In this document: positions 53,606-64,000 of the stretch, piece by piece
Numbering within the stretch: the first letter of the stretch is position 1
Layout of the letters: each line of letters opens with the position of its first letter
From: Lepas anatifera
Taxonomy: Eukaryota > Arthropoda > Thecostraca > Lepadidae
Reading direction: 5' to 3'
Assembly (NCBI GenBank): GCA_034440635.1
Contig: JAOTON010001898.1
Span: 2,098,001 to 2,162,000 of the forward strand
DNA length: 64,000 nucleotides
The notes under the pieces: generated by a model
What the model was told of the DNA's origin: nothing
The model's input: only the letters and a program-made list of their open reading frames with translations
Databases searched by the model: none
Program-made: the position numbers and the translations under genes

Positions 53606-53820
53606 GTGCTGAAGCCGACGCTAACCTCGTCGCCTGCTCTGACGGTGGTGGGCGGCATGGCCTCCTCCGTGCTCTTCCTCCTCCTGCTCACTGCCGTCGG
53701 TAACATGGAGACGCTGCTCTTCGGCAAGGGCTTCCAGACCAAGCTGCTGGAGGTGTTCCTGTGTCTGGTGCTGTCCTGCAGCGCCGCCGGCGCCGTACAC
53801 CGAGTGTGCACCACCGTCTG
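53606..53820 (+). CDS. KRTCAP2: KRTCAP2/KCP2 homologue, central exon
   Basis: Encodes 71 residues plus two bases (phase 2 at the donor). The central part reads [33 protein letters not shown], and then a second hydrophobic helix ending [12 protein letters not shown]. The LFGKGFQ and HRVC signatures and the spacing match what I know of the human protein (LTAFNNLENLVFGKGFQ, HRVC). The split TG codon would most likely complete a cysteine, as in relatives. From the start of the exon to GG the length is 17 residues, as in the human protein. The donor CTG|GTGAGT is strong, and is repeated downstream in a minisatellite. The final exon is not found in the window. Confidence 0.85.
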
Positions 53821-55100
53821 GTGAGTGGTGCTCCTGTGTCCGGCGCCGTACACCGAGTGTGCACCACCGTCTGGTGAGTGGTGCTCCTGTGTCTGGTGCC
53901 GTGCACCGAGTGTGCACCACCGTCTGGTGAGTGGTGCTCCTGTGTCTGGTGCCCTGCACCGAGTGTGCACCACCGTCTGGTGAGTGGTGCTCCTGTGCCT
54001 GGTGCCGTGCACCGAGTGTGCACCACCGTCTGGTGAGTGGTGCTCCTGTGCCCGGTGCCGTGCACCGAGTGTGCACCACCGTCTGGTGAGTGGTGCTCCT
54101 GTGTCTGGTGCCGTGCACCGAGTGTGCACCACCGTCTGGTGAGTGGTGCTCCTGTGTCTGGTGCCGTGCACCGAGTGTGCACCACCGTCTGGTGAGTGGT
54201 GCTCCTGTGCCTGGTGCCGTGCACCGAGTGTGCACCACCGTCTGGTGAGTGGTGCTCCTGTGCCCGGTGCCGTGCACCGAGTGTGCACCACCGTCTGGTG
54301 AGTGGTGCTCCTGTGCCCGGTGCCGTGCACCGAGTGTGCACCACCGTCTGGTGAGTGGTGCTCCTGTGTCTGGTGCCGTGCACCGAGTGTGCACCACCGT
54401 CTGGTGAGTGGTGCTCCTGTGCCTGGTGCCGTGCACCGAGTGTGCACCACCGTCTGGTGAGTGGTGCTCCTGTGTCTGGTGCCGTGCACCGAGTGTGCAC
54501 CACCGTCTGGTGAGTGGTGCTCCTGTGTCTGGTGCCGTGCACCGAGTGTGCACCACCGTCTGGTGAGTGGTGCTCCTGTGTCTGGTGCCGTGCACCGAGT
54601 GTGCACCACCGTCTGGTGAGTGGTGCTCCTGTGCCTGGTGCCGTGCACCGAGTGTGCACCACCGTCTGGTGAGTGGTGCTCCTGTGTCTGGTGCCGTGCA
54701 CCGAGTGTGCACCACCGTCTGGTGAGTGGTGCTCCTGTGCCTGGTGCCGTGCACCGAGTGTGCACCACCGTCTGGTGAGTGGTGCTCCTGTGCCTGGTGC
54801 CGTGCACCGAGTGTGCACCACCGTCTGGTGAGTGGTGCTCCTGTGCCTGGTGCCGTGCACCGAGTGTGCACCACCGTCTGGTGAGTGGTGCTCCTGTGTC
54901 TGGTGCCGTGCACCGAGTGTGCACCACCGTCTGGTGAGTGGTGCTCCTGTGTCTGGTGCCGTGCACCGAGTGTGCACCACCGTCTGGTGAGTGGTGCTCC
55001 TGTGTCTGGTGCCCTGCACCGAGTGTGCACCACCGTCTGGTGAGTGGTGCTCCTGTGTCTGGTGCCCTGCACCGAGTGTGCACCACCGTCTGGTGAGTGG
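53821..55100. repeat. 53-bp minisatellite that copies an exon end and its 5' splice site
   Basis: Perfect 53-bp register: the donor GTGAGTGG occurs at 53821 and every 53 bases to 55093, 25 times including the original. Each unit has an intron-like 24 bp and a 29-bp copy of the KRTCAP2 exon end (GCACCGAGTGTGCACCACCG plus TCTG). Variation is almost confined to a few positions (TGTGTCTGG, TGTGCCTGG or TGTGCCCGG). Because 53 is not a multiple of three and no frame has a stop, all three minus-strand frames stay open; these are not genes. Confidence 0.95.
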
Positions 55101-55206
55101 TGCGTATTAGTGCCCCATGGACGTTTGAAAATACGGCGTGAATGTCGCACCCTTGTTTTGAAAGGATCACTCCCAAGAGATGCGCGTGCCCTGTCGGCAT
55201 GGGTGC

Positions 55207-55695
55207 TTAATGGGAGATAGGTGAACATATTTTAATTGGCTAGATCAAAAGGTTACAAAAGAAGTTTCAGAAGTATTGTGCTCAACTTTGCGAATTCGGC
55301 CTGCAAATGCCTTAAAATTGCTCTCAAAGTCGCCATTTCCAGACGACTTATCGATGATGACTTATCGATAAGACTTGAGTAATATTTTATGTTCCATTTT
55401 AGGGCAGACTGATTCATTTTGTAGTTTTGAGTGTCTGGTTGAAATTAATTCAAATACAAATACAGTAGAACAGTCATTTTTATTACAAAAATAATTACTT
55501 TTACACTTTAGATAACTTTTGAAAACTGAGGGATGAAGAGCAGGTTCCAGCCTTTTACCGGTACCGTTAACATATTTCAACAACAGTTGAGTGGCCTCCC
55601 AAATTTTGCCGAAGATAGAAAAATAAGTGAGTTTCGTAATCAAGATTTTTCAAATAGATAGAAACCGCAATATTTTTTCACGTATCTCCCTTTAA
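55207..55695 (+). mobile_element. TTAA element, family E (copy E3, internally deleted)
   Basis: TTAA on both sides. Termini TGGGAGATAGGTGAACA and AAAGGGAGATACGTG (inverted) are decayed. About 300 bp shorter than E1. Confidence 0.75.
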
Positions 55696-57790
55696 GGGTG
55701 CGTTACCCTCGACACATGCACCACACGACATGACCCGTCAGAACTAATACCCTGTTTCCCCAACAACAGATGTCAGGTCATTCGTTCATTCATTTCGATA
55801 CACAGACCGCCCACGTGACACGTTGGTTGTAGACCGTAGTACGCCTCCGCATTCCACACTTTACGACCCTTCAGGTAAACAAGAACCGCTGCGGGCAAGG
55901 TCAGACGGGTCGCAGTAACAGGTGCTCTCGCAGGGGCGGACCCAGTATTTGTCCGAGAGCAGACTGCTAAAACCTTTGTCTTGATTTCTCTAAATAAGAA
56001 AGCAGTTGCAGCTTGCACAACTGTCACCTGGGATGGACCAAAGCTAGCCAAATGACATTTCAAGCATGGCTGTGGATTGGCTACGCTCTTTGCGTCAGTT
56101 AGCAGCTAGTTAGTTGTAGGATCCTCGACTACTTCGTCCACTTTCGTGACCAAATCTTGTGGACCCACTTTCTTCCTCCCAAACTAAGCTAGTCCTTTTC
56201 CATCCTGGTAAATATATCAGAAATATTTCCGTAATATCCTTGTTTACTGTTTTCCGTGAGAACCTCAGGGAAATTTAACGACTTCTTCCATCCCGAAAAA
56301 AATATAAAAAAACGTCGTTCACCCATTCACATAACATACCCTCTTTATGCGGAGGGCCCTAACTTTGTAAACATATAGTGTCTTCTTTTGAATGCTATCG
56401 TTTTTCAGCATTATTGCTCGGCCCGCCTTGCGTCGGTGGTGCGTCATTTTCCGTGCGTGTGTAAACACACACACACGCACATACACATGACACATGGGCC
56501 GGGTGCCCGCATTTGTGATCGCCTTGGGGTTTTCTTAGAGATTCCCCGCCCCGTGGCGGTCACGGAAAGGGGCGTGCGTTCGTACGGGACTCACTGACTT
56601 GCTCACCCACCGAACCCCTGAGGCGCGCAGCTCCATGTGTTTACCAAAGTATTTATTATGGAACATTGTTCTGATGCTCGGAGATGAGGGGGGGCGTTGT
56701 ATCCCTCGATCATGTGCGGAGTCCTCACTGTGATCGAGAAGTGTTTCTGATCATAGGGTAGTTTGTGTTGTAATCGACAAAACACGTGTTCTGTCTCAAT
56801 CCCGTCCAGACGCTTTCTGACCACATCAGTTCGATATAAACCAAAGCCTTTGTAATGTATTAGAAGCAGTTTCTTTAGGTATGGGCCCTGACCTAGGACA
56901 GTATCGAAAGATGGTCTCCGAAACATATGAGACCGTCCATAAAGTACAGAAGGAAAAACAAGGGGGAGCGGGAAGTCAGCAACCGTTTTTTTAGACGTTA
57001 CAACAGGGCGTAAGCAAGTATCACCATGAGGGGGGGTTAGAATTATAAGAATACATGTAACGTAATTTATGGATAGGCCCTCAGCTCTGACTTAGAATTA
57101 AGACTGATGTGATTCAATGGAGTCCACACATCATCACCATTGGATTTTGGAATTGTTTGTGTGACCTTTTTATGAGGAGAGGAACCGTGAGAGATTCGTG
57201 TGAATACGTGTGCTGACGTCCAAATAACCCTCATATGCCTCCAGTCATGAGTCAGTAGTTCCCTGATGTTAGGAGCTAAAGGTACGTGTGTGCAAAACAC
57301 GCGCAATAAATGTTCTATAGTCCGCATAGATTTTCAAGACCTGAACGACGATCCTGAAATATTCGGCAAGTATTAGTGGGTGATGCAACACCACCTCCCC
57401 TGCAAAATTTCAGTGGGGTGTCATTAGCCATTTCAAGGAGTATTGTAATCATTTCAGGGAAAGCCGTAGTTCAATTGGGCGAGAAAGTACCCTCTTTCTG
57501 GAAATTCACAGTTCCAAAAATGACTTTTATGGAGTCTAAAGGATAAAGAAAACACGTTACTGTGTCAGTGGACCAAAATATATGTATACATCACAGCAAA
57601 AAGCAGAATAAACTGATATTTTGCTAACAAACTGCAAAGTGGCAACATCAGCAGCAAATAATTGCATCGGGCTTTACGCCCCGAGAGCAAAGAGGGTTTA
57701 CCGGTCGAAAATTCGGAACATTGAATGCGATAAAGCTGATGGACTAAGGAACGAGACACCCAAGTCATCACATGGCTGCCCCAAAGTGGG
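55696..57790. other. Unassigned sequence
   Basis: Mixed-composition DNA with a (CA)n run at 56463-56490. I looked for the missing KRTCAP2 C-terminal exon here and did not find it. No domain recognised. Confidence 0.4.
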
Positions 57791-57794
57791 AGGA

Positions 57795-57915
57795 TCATAC
57801 GCAGATCCAGGGGAGCAAAGAGGGGCACATGCCCCCTCTATCGACCCCCGGAGCCCCCTGAAATGGCCATGGCGCCCCCTGAAAGGTTGATGGCACCCCC
57901 TGAAATGTGATGATG
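57795..57915. repeat. MITE-like block related to family J
   Basis: GCAGATCCAGGGGAGCAAAG start and GCCCCCTGAAA repeats. The end of the J block at 38750-38800 carries the same words in inverse. Confidence 0.45.
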
Positions 57916-58640
57916 ATGATTGTTCCGGCCGTCGAATAAAGATATCCACATGGGGGGTGCTTCGTTAAAGTCGCCCCAATCGCCGAAGGAAGCTCTGGCG
58001 ATTCCGGTTTGGATGACAGCCGATTTGTGGCGAGGACCCGCGCCGTTGCACCGTCCCCGCCGTCCAGGTCCCACCTGGCTCCCTCTCGGGACCGGAGGTG
58101 GCTGTCTTCGGGACCGTTTTCGGGATGATTTCCCGGACTTGGATACCCGCATTGCAACCTCGATCAGCTTGGGTGATCAAAGGCATAGGCGTTGGCCGTC
58201 AGCCCAGTCTTTTCGGTAGTCGGTTTGGTCTACTGAGTGGAGATGCATTCGTGAGTCTGTCGGTCCTGTTTTTATACAAGTAACTAGATATTTCGGGTAC
58301 GAATTAGTGGCTATCATTATATTATTATATTGTAGTGTAACATTTTTCTACGTATTGTGCGATGAGTAAATTACCTCCACCCGCCATGCACGAGATATGC
58401 ACAAATACCAAAAATAACAATATCTTTAGAAACCAGCTTCAGGGAGGTTCCATGACGGGAGTATCATAAAGAATATTCTTCCAATATTTTTCCGATCATA
58501 AAAAATTAATCGCAGAGACAAATCTAAAACAAGTGCGGCAAACTCGACAATTGAATCAAAACTGACCTCAGTCCTTCCATTTTCATTTCAAGAAAAACGT
58601 GACGTCTTTAACAAGACTCCCCCCTGAAATGTCCCTTTCC
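57916..58640. other. Unassigned sequence
   Basis: No feature recognised. Confidence 0.4.
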
Positions 58641-58795
58641 GTCCCCCCAGGACGCAAAAATCGGTGCCAACCGATAGGATTTTGCGCCCAACTGATGGGT
58701 TTTGCCGGTCAAAAGTGGCAGCCCCTGGTCCAAATGGCGCCCCTCGGGAAGCTGCCCGCCCCCCCCCATCGGTAATCCTGGATCCGCCTACGGGG
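58640..58795. repeat. Family J block, inverted copy
   Basis: Inverse of the block near 38570-38730: CCGATAGGATTTTGCGCCCA and GGTCAAAAGTGGC, ending in AATCCTGGATCCGCCTACGG. Confidence 0.65.
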
Positions 58796-61154
58796 GAGGA
58801 TACCCTAGTCACCAGCCTCGGTGATAACAGGTGCTGGCAGAATATGATACAGAAGTCTGACTCGCACAATTGCTTGCCTTTCCGTATGAGAAGTGTACTA
58901 CGGGGACACACTAGTTGAGTTAATCGCTGCCCTGAAGTCGTCGTCGCTAGCACTCTGCTCAAAGGACAATCGCTGCTTTCTTTTCCCCTGAAAGATCTTG
59001 TCACTCCAGCCCGTGGTGGCCAGAAATGGGTCTTACTGATATTGGTAGAGCCTGGTGTTCTGCCGTTTGTATTCCGCTGAACGGAAAGTGTCATCCTTGA
59101 TAATGGCGATGGAGGCACAATGATCTAAATTCTGGAAGGCTTAGTAGAGTGTGACACCCAGGCGCCCTGAATTTCCTTCACTTTTTCCCCTTCATTTTTT
59201 TCTAACTCACTTTTCCAAACACTTTTCCTGGGGATTTTTTTAGCATAATTCAATAATCCTAGTATATATAAAACCATCTAGTGTGGAAGGAAAGACAATT
59301 TTGATGAAAAATGCGCGAGTAAGGGCTAGTAAGGGCTGTAACCGAGTTTCAACTAACTCCCACAATATTATAGCGTTTGGACTTTCTACTCGCCTTCCAT
59401 ATTTGCAAGCGTGAATTTTACACTCACTATCCCAATGCAAAACCAGTTTTGAGACACTGCAGAATGGAGTGCTGCGAAATCCAAAAGATTATCAACATAC
59501 TGAACGCGTCTTTTTCTGAGTGTCACCTTCCCACTCTGCTCTTTGTCAGCAAAAGTATTCCATCAAGCAGTCGTCGGAAGTTCCACTTGTAGTGTATTCC
59601 GTGGACGCCATGGATCAAAATCTATTCACATTTAAACTTGCGCTGGTAACAGTGGCATCTCCATAAAAGTCCGGATCTTCCGGCTGCTGGTAAGGTTGTA
59701 TTTTAGACCTCTCTCGCTGTCGGAAGTTTTGCCCTGCTGAGGGAGGATAATGAGCAACAAATGAAGAAGGCTTCCATAGATCTTAGCTGACCCCGGAGGT
59801 TAATTTTTGGGGTTTTCACTCGTTGGAACAGATCTCTCGCGGCGGCTTTTGCTTCTAGTGATCATAGACCAATCAATTTCTAGGTGTCCCCTAAAATCGA
59901 TTATTTGGGTACCTAAAAAGGTATGAAAAGGATTCGGGCGGGTCAATTCGGCATAAACCTCCCTCAGGATCGTTCCCCGTCACCCGTCTCTCCTTGATAT
60001 TGCACACAGCTCACATCGGTAAAAACGCCGTCTTGGGTCAACTAGGCCATTTGACCCAAATCAGGTACAAAGTAGCTCAGCCTATTCTTCATTTGTACTT
60101 TAAATGTGTTAAGAATGGTCTATTCTGTCAATATTATTTCGAAAACACAACCCGTAGCTTTCTGGTACGATTTTTTTAGCTGCAACTATGCAAAATTTAT
60201 TTCATGCTGATTTCTCGAACGCGGATAGTGACCTGATTAAGACCAAATTTTGATCGGATGTCCAAAATAAACCATATCATGGAAAATTTGCGGGCGCTCA
60301 TTTTTAAACAAACATAGGCAAAATATGAAGCCACATCGATTTTAAAAAACACCAATGCAGCAACATTTCATATGTTAGTAGACTCATGAAGGCTCATATT
60401 GTCCAGTTGCAGAACAATGTGCGCTATCCAGCTTCGGCCAGGCAGGCCGAAACTGGCCAGAAAGTGAGGGGACCATAGACCTTCAGCCTCCAACTCTGGC
60501 ACTACATTTTCCACTGAAAAAATGAGAGCTAACCAGATTCTGGCCTATTTTTGCTGCCAGTTAATCACACTGAAAAATTTACTGTGCCCACAAATCCATT
60601 AAAAACGAATTAAACATTTTTGCTGGAAGTGAAATTGCCTGGTCTCACCTGAGGCTCATTTTGTGAAAACAGCCTGTTAGTTACCCTCACTGGTCCACAA
60701 GAGGAGGTAAGACTTGAAAGAAAGGACGTGCTTGAAATGCGGTCATGAGACGGAGTGAGCTAGCGAGCGATGGGAAGGAAGTGAACGCAGGACTGCATTT
60801 CCCAAATGGCGACTTCGTGTTGAATCTTCTTTGTATGTCATGAAGATTTATCTCCACTCCGTCGGATCTATGGGAACAAATGGAGCAAGGATCACATCGG
60901 CAGATCCATGATTTCCGGTATTGTTGCATAGGCAAAAAAACTGCATCCATGATTGTGACAATGTAGGGTCTGCACATAATTGACTGTTTTTTGGTCCAAA
61001 ACATGTGGTAGCCATCGGCTTAGTATGATGCTCAGTACCCCTGATCATGCTGTGTATGCTTTATTAGTTAATCATATATTTGGGATATTACAGCAATCGT
61101 AATATAAAAAAATATAGGTAGAATTCGCAAAGCCCCATTAATGTTTTACTGAGA
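58796..61154. other. Unassigned sequence
   Basis: About 2.4 kb of moderately AT-rich DNA. No domain, RNA gene or clear repeat seen. Confidence 0.4.
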
Positions 61155-61162
61155 CCTCTTAG

Positions 61163-61420
61163 CAGGGGCGTAGCCAAGGAGGGGGCAGCAGGGACAGCTG
61201 CCCCCCTTAGGGCCCGAAGGGCCCCCTGAGGATACGGACCGCGCGAAGCGCGGCTCGCTTCCACTATGATCTGTGGCCAAATTTGAAATTTCATACCAGA
61301 CAGCGCACTCTCAAGCCCTCTTCAGCACTCTATTCTGTAACAAGCAGGGCCCTTGTTACCCATCAGGGCTCTTGTGGCGCTATCGCAGGGAATTCGAGCG
61401 AAATCCTGGCTACGGCCCTG
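61163..61420. mobile_element. hAT-like MITE, family I (copy I2) with perfect 8-bp duplication
   Basis: Ends CAGGGGCGTAGCCA and (inverted) CAGGGCCGTAGCCA. Flanked by CCTCTTAG on both sides, exactly 8 bp. Left half resembles I1; the interior is longer (258 bp). Confidence 0.9.
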
Positions 61421-61428
61421 CCTCTTAG

Positions 61429-62080
61429 TAAATACAAATGTGTGATAACTGAGAAGTGTTGCTCCAATTTTTTCCTCCTGCCTTATTTCAAATTGCTTTA
61501 TCTTGATTGCTTTATTTTATTCATTTTGTGTTTTATAGCACAACAATAATACATGGTTGCTTGGATTTAAAACATCAGTCCCACTAAAATATTCGAATTT
61601 TGTTATGGGCTACACTTCGACTGCTTTCGATGAAAACATCACCCCCTGAGCAATGCTCCCCTGTAGAGATAAACGCTCCCGTCGGACCTTTTGTCCCCTC
61701 TCTGTCTCCTCGGTCGGTTAGTCATTCTAAAATTCCCGAGTATTTTTTCTGGGGGGACGTTTGCAAGCCCGAATTAGCTATTTTCGTCTAATTACCACGA
61801 TATTATTTCACAAGACAAGTAGCTATTTCTCTTGTTAATGGAATACAGAAGTTACCGAAATATCATCAATCATGATTGAACAATCGGTCGGATGAAGTCT
61901 GATGCTTTCGTCTCAGTTTGGAAATTGTAAGAGCACTGATCATGGTTTTTGAGAGACAACAAATTGTTAGGCGGACTTAAAATGATAAAACATCAGCAGC
62001 TAGATTTCACTTCTTGGTACGAGCAGGTGCGATGCACCGTTTTAGATTCTTGGAAGTTTTTCAAAGACAGAAGTGTAGAT
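61429..62080. other. Unassigned sequence
   Basis: AT-rich DNA without a recognised feature. Confidence 0.4.
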
Positions 62081-62082
62081 TT

Positions 62083-62224
62083 TATTATAAAACTTGAAAA
62101 CTGTTTTATACAACTTAAAAAAACTTTTTCGCCGAGCCTTTTTTAATTTTTATTTTGTATGGGAATGGTATGGAAGAGATAGCCACAAAACTTTGTTGTT
62201 TTCGTTTTCTCGATCTTTACCCTG
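62083..62224 (+). repeat. Dispersed repeat K, copy 1
   Basis: CTTTTTCGCCGAGCCTTTTTT, GGAGATAGCC-like and GTTGTTT blocks (shown in part) match copy 2 at 63221-63352. Confidence 0.7.
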
Positions 62225-62458
62225 GACACATCATTGTAGCTCACCTCTCGCTCGTCTAGACCATCGATCCAATAAGAAAACACCTTGCGGAGATGACTGA
62301 ATGTTGGGGTGGTAAAAACTGAACCAGTTTTGATGACCGGGATGATGTAATATTAATTAGGGTGAATCCCATTGTTTTTTTTTTTACAATTCCTTAATAT
62401 CCTCATTTCAAATATTTGATTCGACAACACGGTAGTCAAAGTTCATGCAAACTCTATG

Positions 62459-62857
62459 GCTGTGGCGGATCCAGAGGGGAGGGCAAAAATATTTACCCCC
62501 CCAAACAGACAAGCTCGGGTAGAACTATGTTGTGCCTTCCCCTCCCCCCACAAAGTCATCGACCTCCTTTTGCCTCGACTCCGCTTGAGTTCATAACCGA
62601 GATTTGTGTTCCCTTAACTTTAAACTTCAAACAGAACCAGTCAACTTCAGTGTAAGCATTGGGCCGTGGATAGCAAAAACAAGCATCTTGTGCGCATATT
62701 TTTCACCCCGTGATGGTTTTTTGCCTTTCGTCCTGGGCATTCCCAAAAGCTACGGTCAAATTATATTGCGGCAACATTTTTCACTGTGTGACGTTTTTTT
62801 GTTTGTTGCGACTTTGCCTTGCCCCCCCCTCCAACCGACCGGCTAGATCCGGCACTG
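62459..62857. mobile_element. MITE H2, diverged copy of H1
   Basis: Starts TGTGGCGGATCCAGAGG and ends CTAGATCCGGCACTG. The order of interior words follows H1 (AACTATGTT, CATCGACCTCCTTTT, TTGGGCC). Confidence 0.7.
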
Positions 62858-63220
62858 CCCAATGGAGACGTCCTTATCCACTCAGCAGGGCCTCAGCAGC
62901 CGGATCCCGTCCTCAGTCGGCTGCCACGTGAATGGCGCGCGCCCGAGGCGCAGAGGAACCGGTCACGCCGGTAAACAGGTGTCCGTGTGCCAGTGGCGTA
63001 GCCAAGGGGTGATCAGGTTATAGGCTCTCCTTTTGTTCAATATTTCCTATCCAAATTTTTGAATATATTTACTTTGGCTTCTAACTGCAGTTTCTCTGCT
63101 ATCAACCACCTTGAAGTATTTCTTGTAATGCCACTGCTCCTGTCCCATTCACCAAATCATGAATGAACAGACCTGGCTCAGCGGCGACTCATGCGAATCT
63201 GGTACTGCCAGCGCCATCTA

Positions 63221-63352
63221 TTGGGAAAGTTTTATAAAACTTGAAATAACTTTTTCGCCGAGCCTTTTTTGGTTTTGATTCTGTATGGAAATTGTATAGA
63301 GGAGATAGCCGCAAAACTCTGTTGTTTCCGTTTTTCCGATTTTTACCCTGAA
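63221..63352 (+). repeat. Dispersed repeat K, copy 2
   Basis: Same orientation as copy 1, about 85% similar by eye. It runs on into AT-rich DNA. Confidence 0.7.
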
Positions 63353-64000
63353 TTTTTGGAAAACGCTTTCAAATTTCAGCTTCTAATATCTTTCTTATAA
63401 AGCAAAAATTCAAAAAGTACAACAGAGTTGTGGAGACTGGCTCCTAGAACATAGGCCCACTCACACTTTCAATGATTATATGATGTAAAAGTTATTCAAA
63501 CTTTAAGTTTAAGAAATTTGAAAAAGAAAGTCAAATTGTACAAAAACCAGAAATGCGTCACGCTTGAAATATCAACTGCCGTAAAGATACACATATTGTC
63601 TACTTTTGGTGAAAAAATCACGACGATGGCCACCTTACTTTACGAGATATTTCACGAAATATGCTCCCATAGGGTTAACATTGATAACGCACCCTTAAGA
63701 GACCGCTCCAGTGGAATGGAACATGGTAGGTGGTATCTACGTTAGTTCCTACAGTTATAGTCTGGGGTCTAATAGCGAAGCCAGCAGACCGCATGCTCCT
63801 GCATGGTGCTTCAGTGAAGGCCCTTTTCTTTAGAAATGGCAATGCTTAAACACAGACGTCACTAAAAGCTGGTTGACCCATGTTCGAAAGCGTGGTCTGC
63901 ACTCGCGAGACTTGCCCTGAGTTATGTCTGTGCGTGTGTAGACGGTCCGGAGTGTTGCGAGTGTGTAGGCCGACTGCCATCGCCGAATGCGCTCCACTTC
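63353..64000. other. Unassigned sequence at the window end
   Basis: No feature recognised. Confidence 0.4.

Noticed and set aside
53602..55228. Three overlapping minus-strand open frames of 443-535 codons
   Set aside because: They are the 53-bp minisatellite read in three frames. The unit has no stop on the minus strand and is not a multiple of three, so all frames stay open. The product is a pure repeat.
55696..64000. Missing last exon of KRTCAP2
   Set aside because: I looked for a hydrophobic segment like that following HRVC in relatives with a good acceptor and found none that I could support. It probably lies beyond the window.

Overview
This is a eukaryotic, very probably arthropod, genomic window. 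It is gene-poor, full of transposable elements and microsatellites, and holds interstitial (TTAGG)n arrays, the telomere motif typical of arthropods. The exact taxon cannot be read from the sequence. The only host gene I recognise is on the + strand at 49.1-53.8 kb: at least two exons of a KRTCAP2/KCP2 homologue, a small membrane subunit of the oligosaccharyltransferase complex. Its first long intron contains several transposons. Its last visible exon runs straight into a 53-bp minisatellite that copies the exon end and its 5' splice site 24 more times.

Layout. 0-13.6 kb: one Jockey-like non-LTR retrotransposon on the - strand, broken into five pieces by four independent insertions, one of which carries a fifth element. 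Removing each insert plus one target-site copy puts the pieces back in phase at every junction I checked. The largest insert, 1013-7205, is a 6.2-kb element with identical 110-bp inverted ends and a CTTT target duplication. 13.6-22.7 kb: a degenerate satellite, a cluster of AGGTCA-rich TTAA-flanked elements (one a perfect-outline palindromic dimer), and a TIR element containing a tRNA-derived SINE. 23-25.6 kb: 3' part of a Ty3/gypsy pol on the - strand with an 858-bp insert in the integrase. 28.9-34 kb: a decayed BEL/Pao element on the + strand. 34.6-42.2 kb: more TTAA elements, a second block of the degenerate satellite, hAT-like and foldback MITEs. 43.1-46.1 kb: a nearly complete but frameshifted CR1/L2-like LINE. 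47-49 kb: two large foldbacks, one carrying telomere-like arrays in its arms. 49.1-55.1 kb: KRTCAP2 and its minisatellite. 55.7-64 kb: mostly unassigned AT-rich DNA with scattered MITEs.

The most interesting signal is a superfamily of non-autonomous TTAA-flanked elements. I see three related subfamilies (A, B, C) here, with different outer termini but the same architecture: outer TIR, then a subfamily-specific perfect palindrome, then a TTTTTC..GAAAAA hairpin and a GC hairpin, and a shared GCGAAGGTGGC box near the right end. All are loaded with the nuclear-receptor half-site AGGTCA (12-19 copies per element by hand count). A fourth TTAA family (E) has unrelated termini. No intact transposase or other autonomous element is visible in the window.
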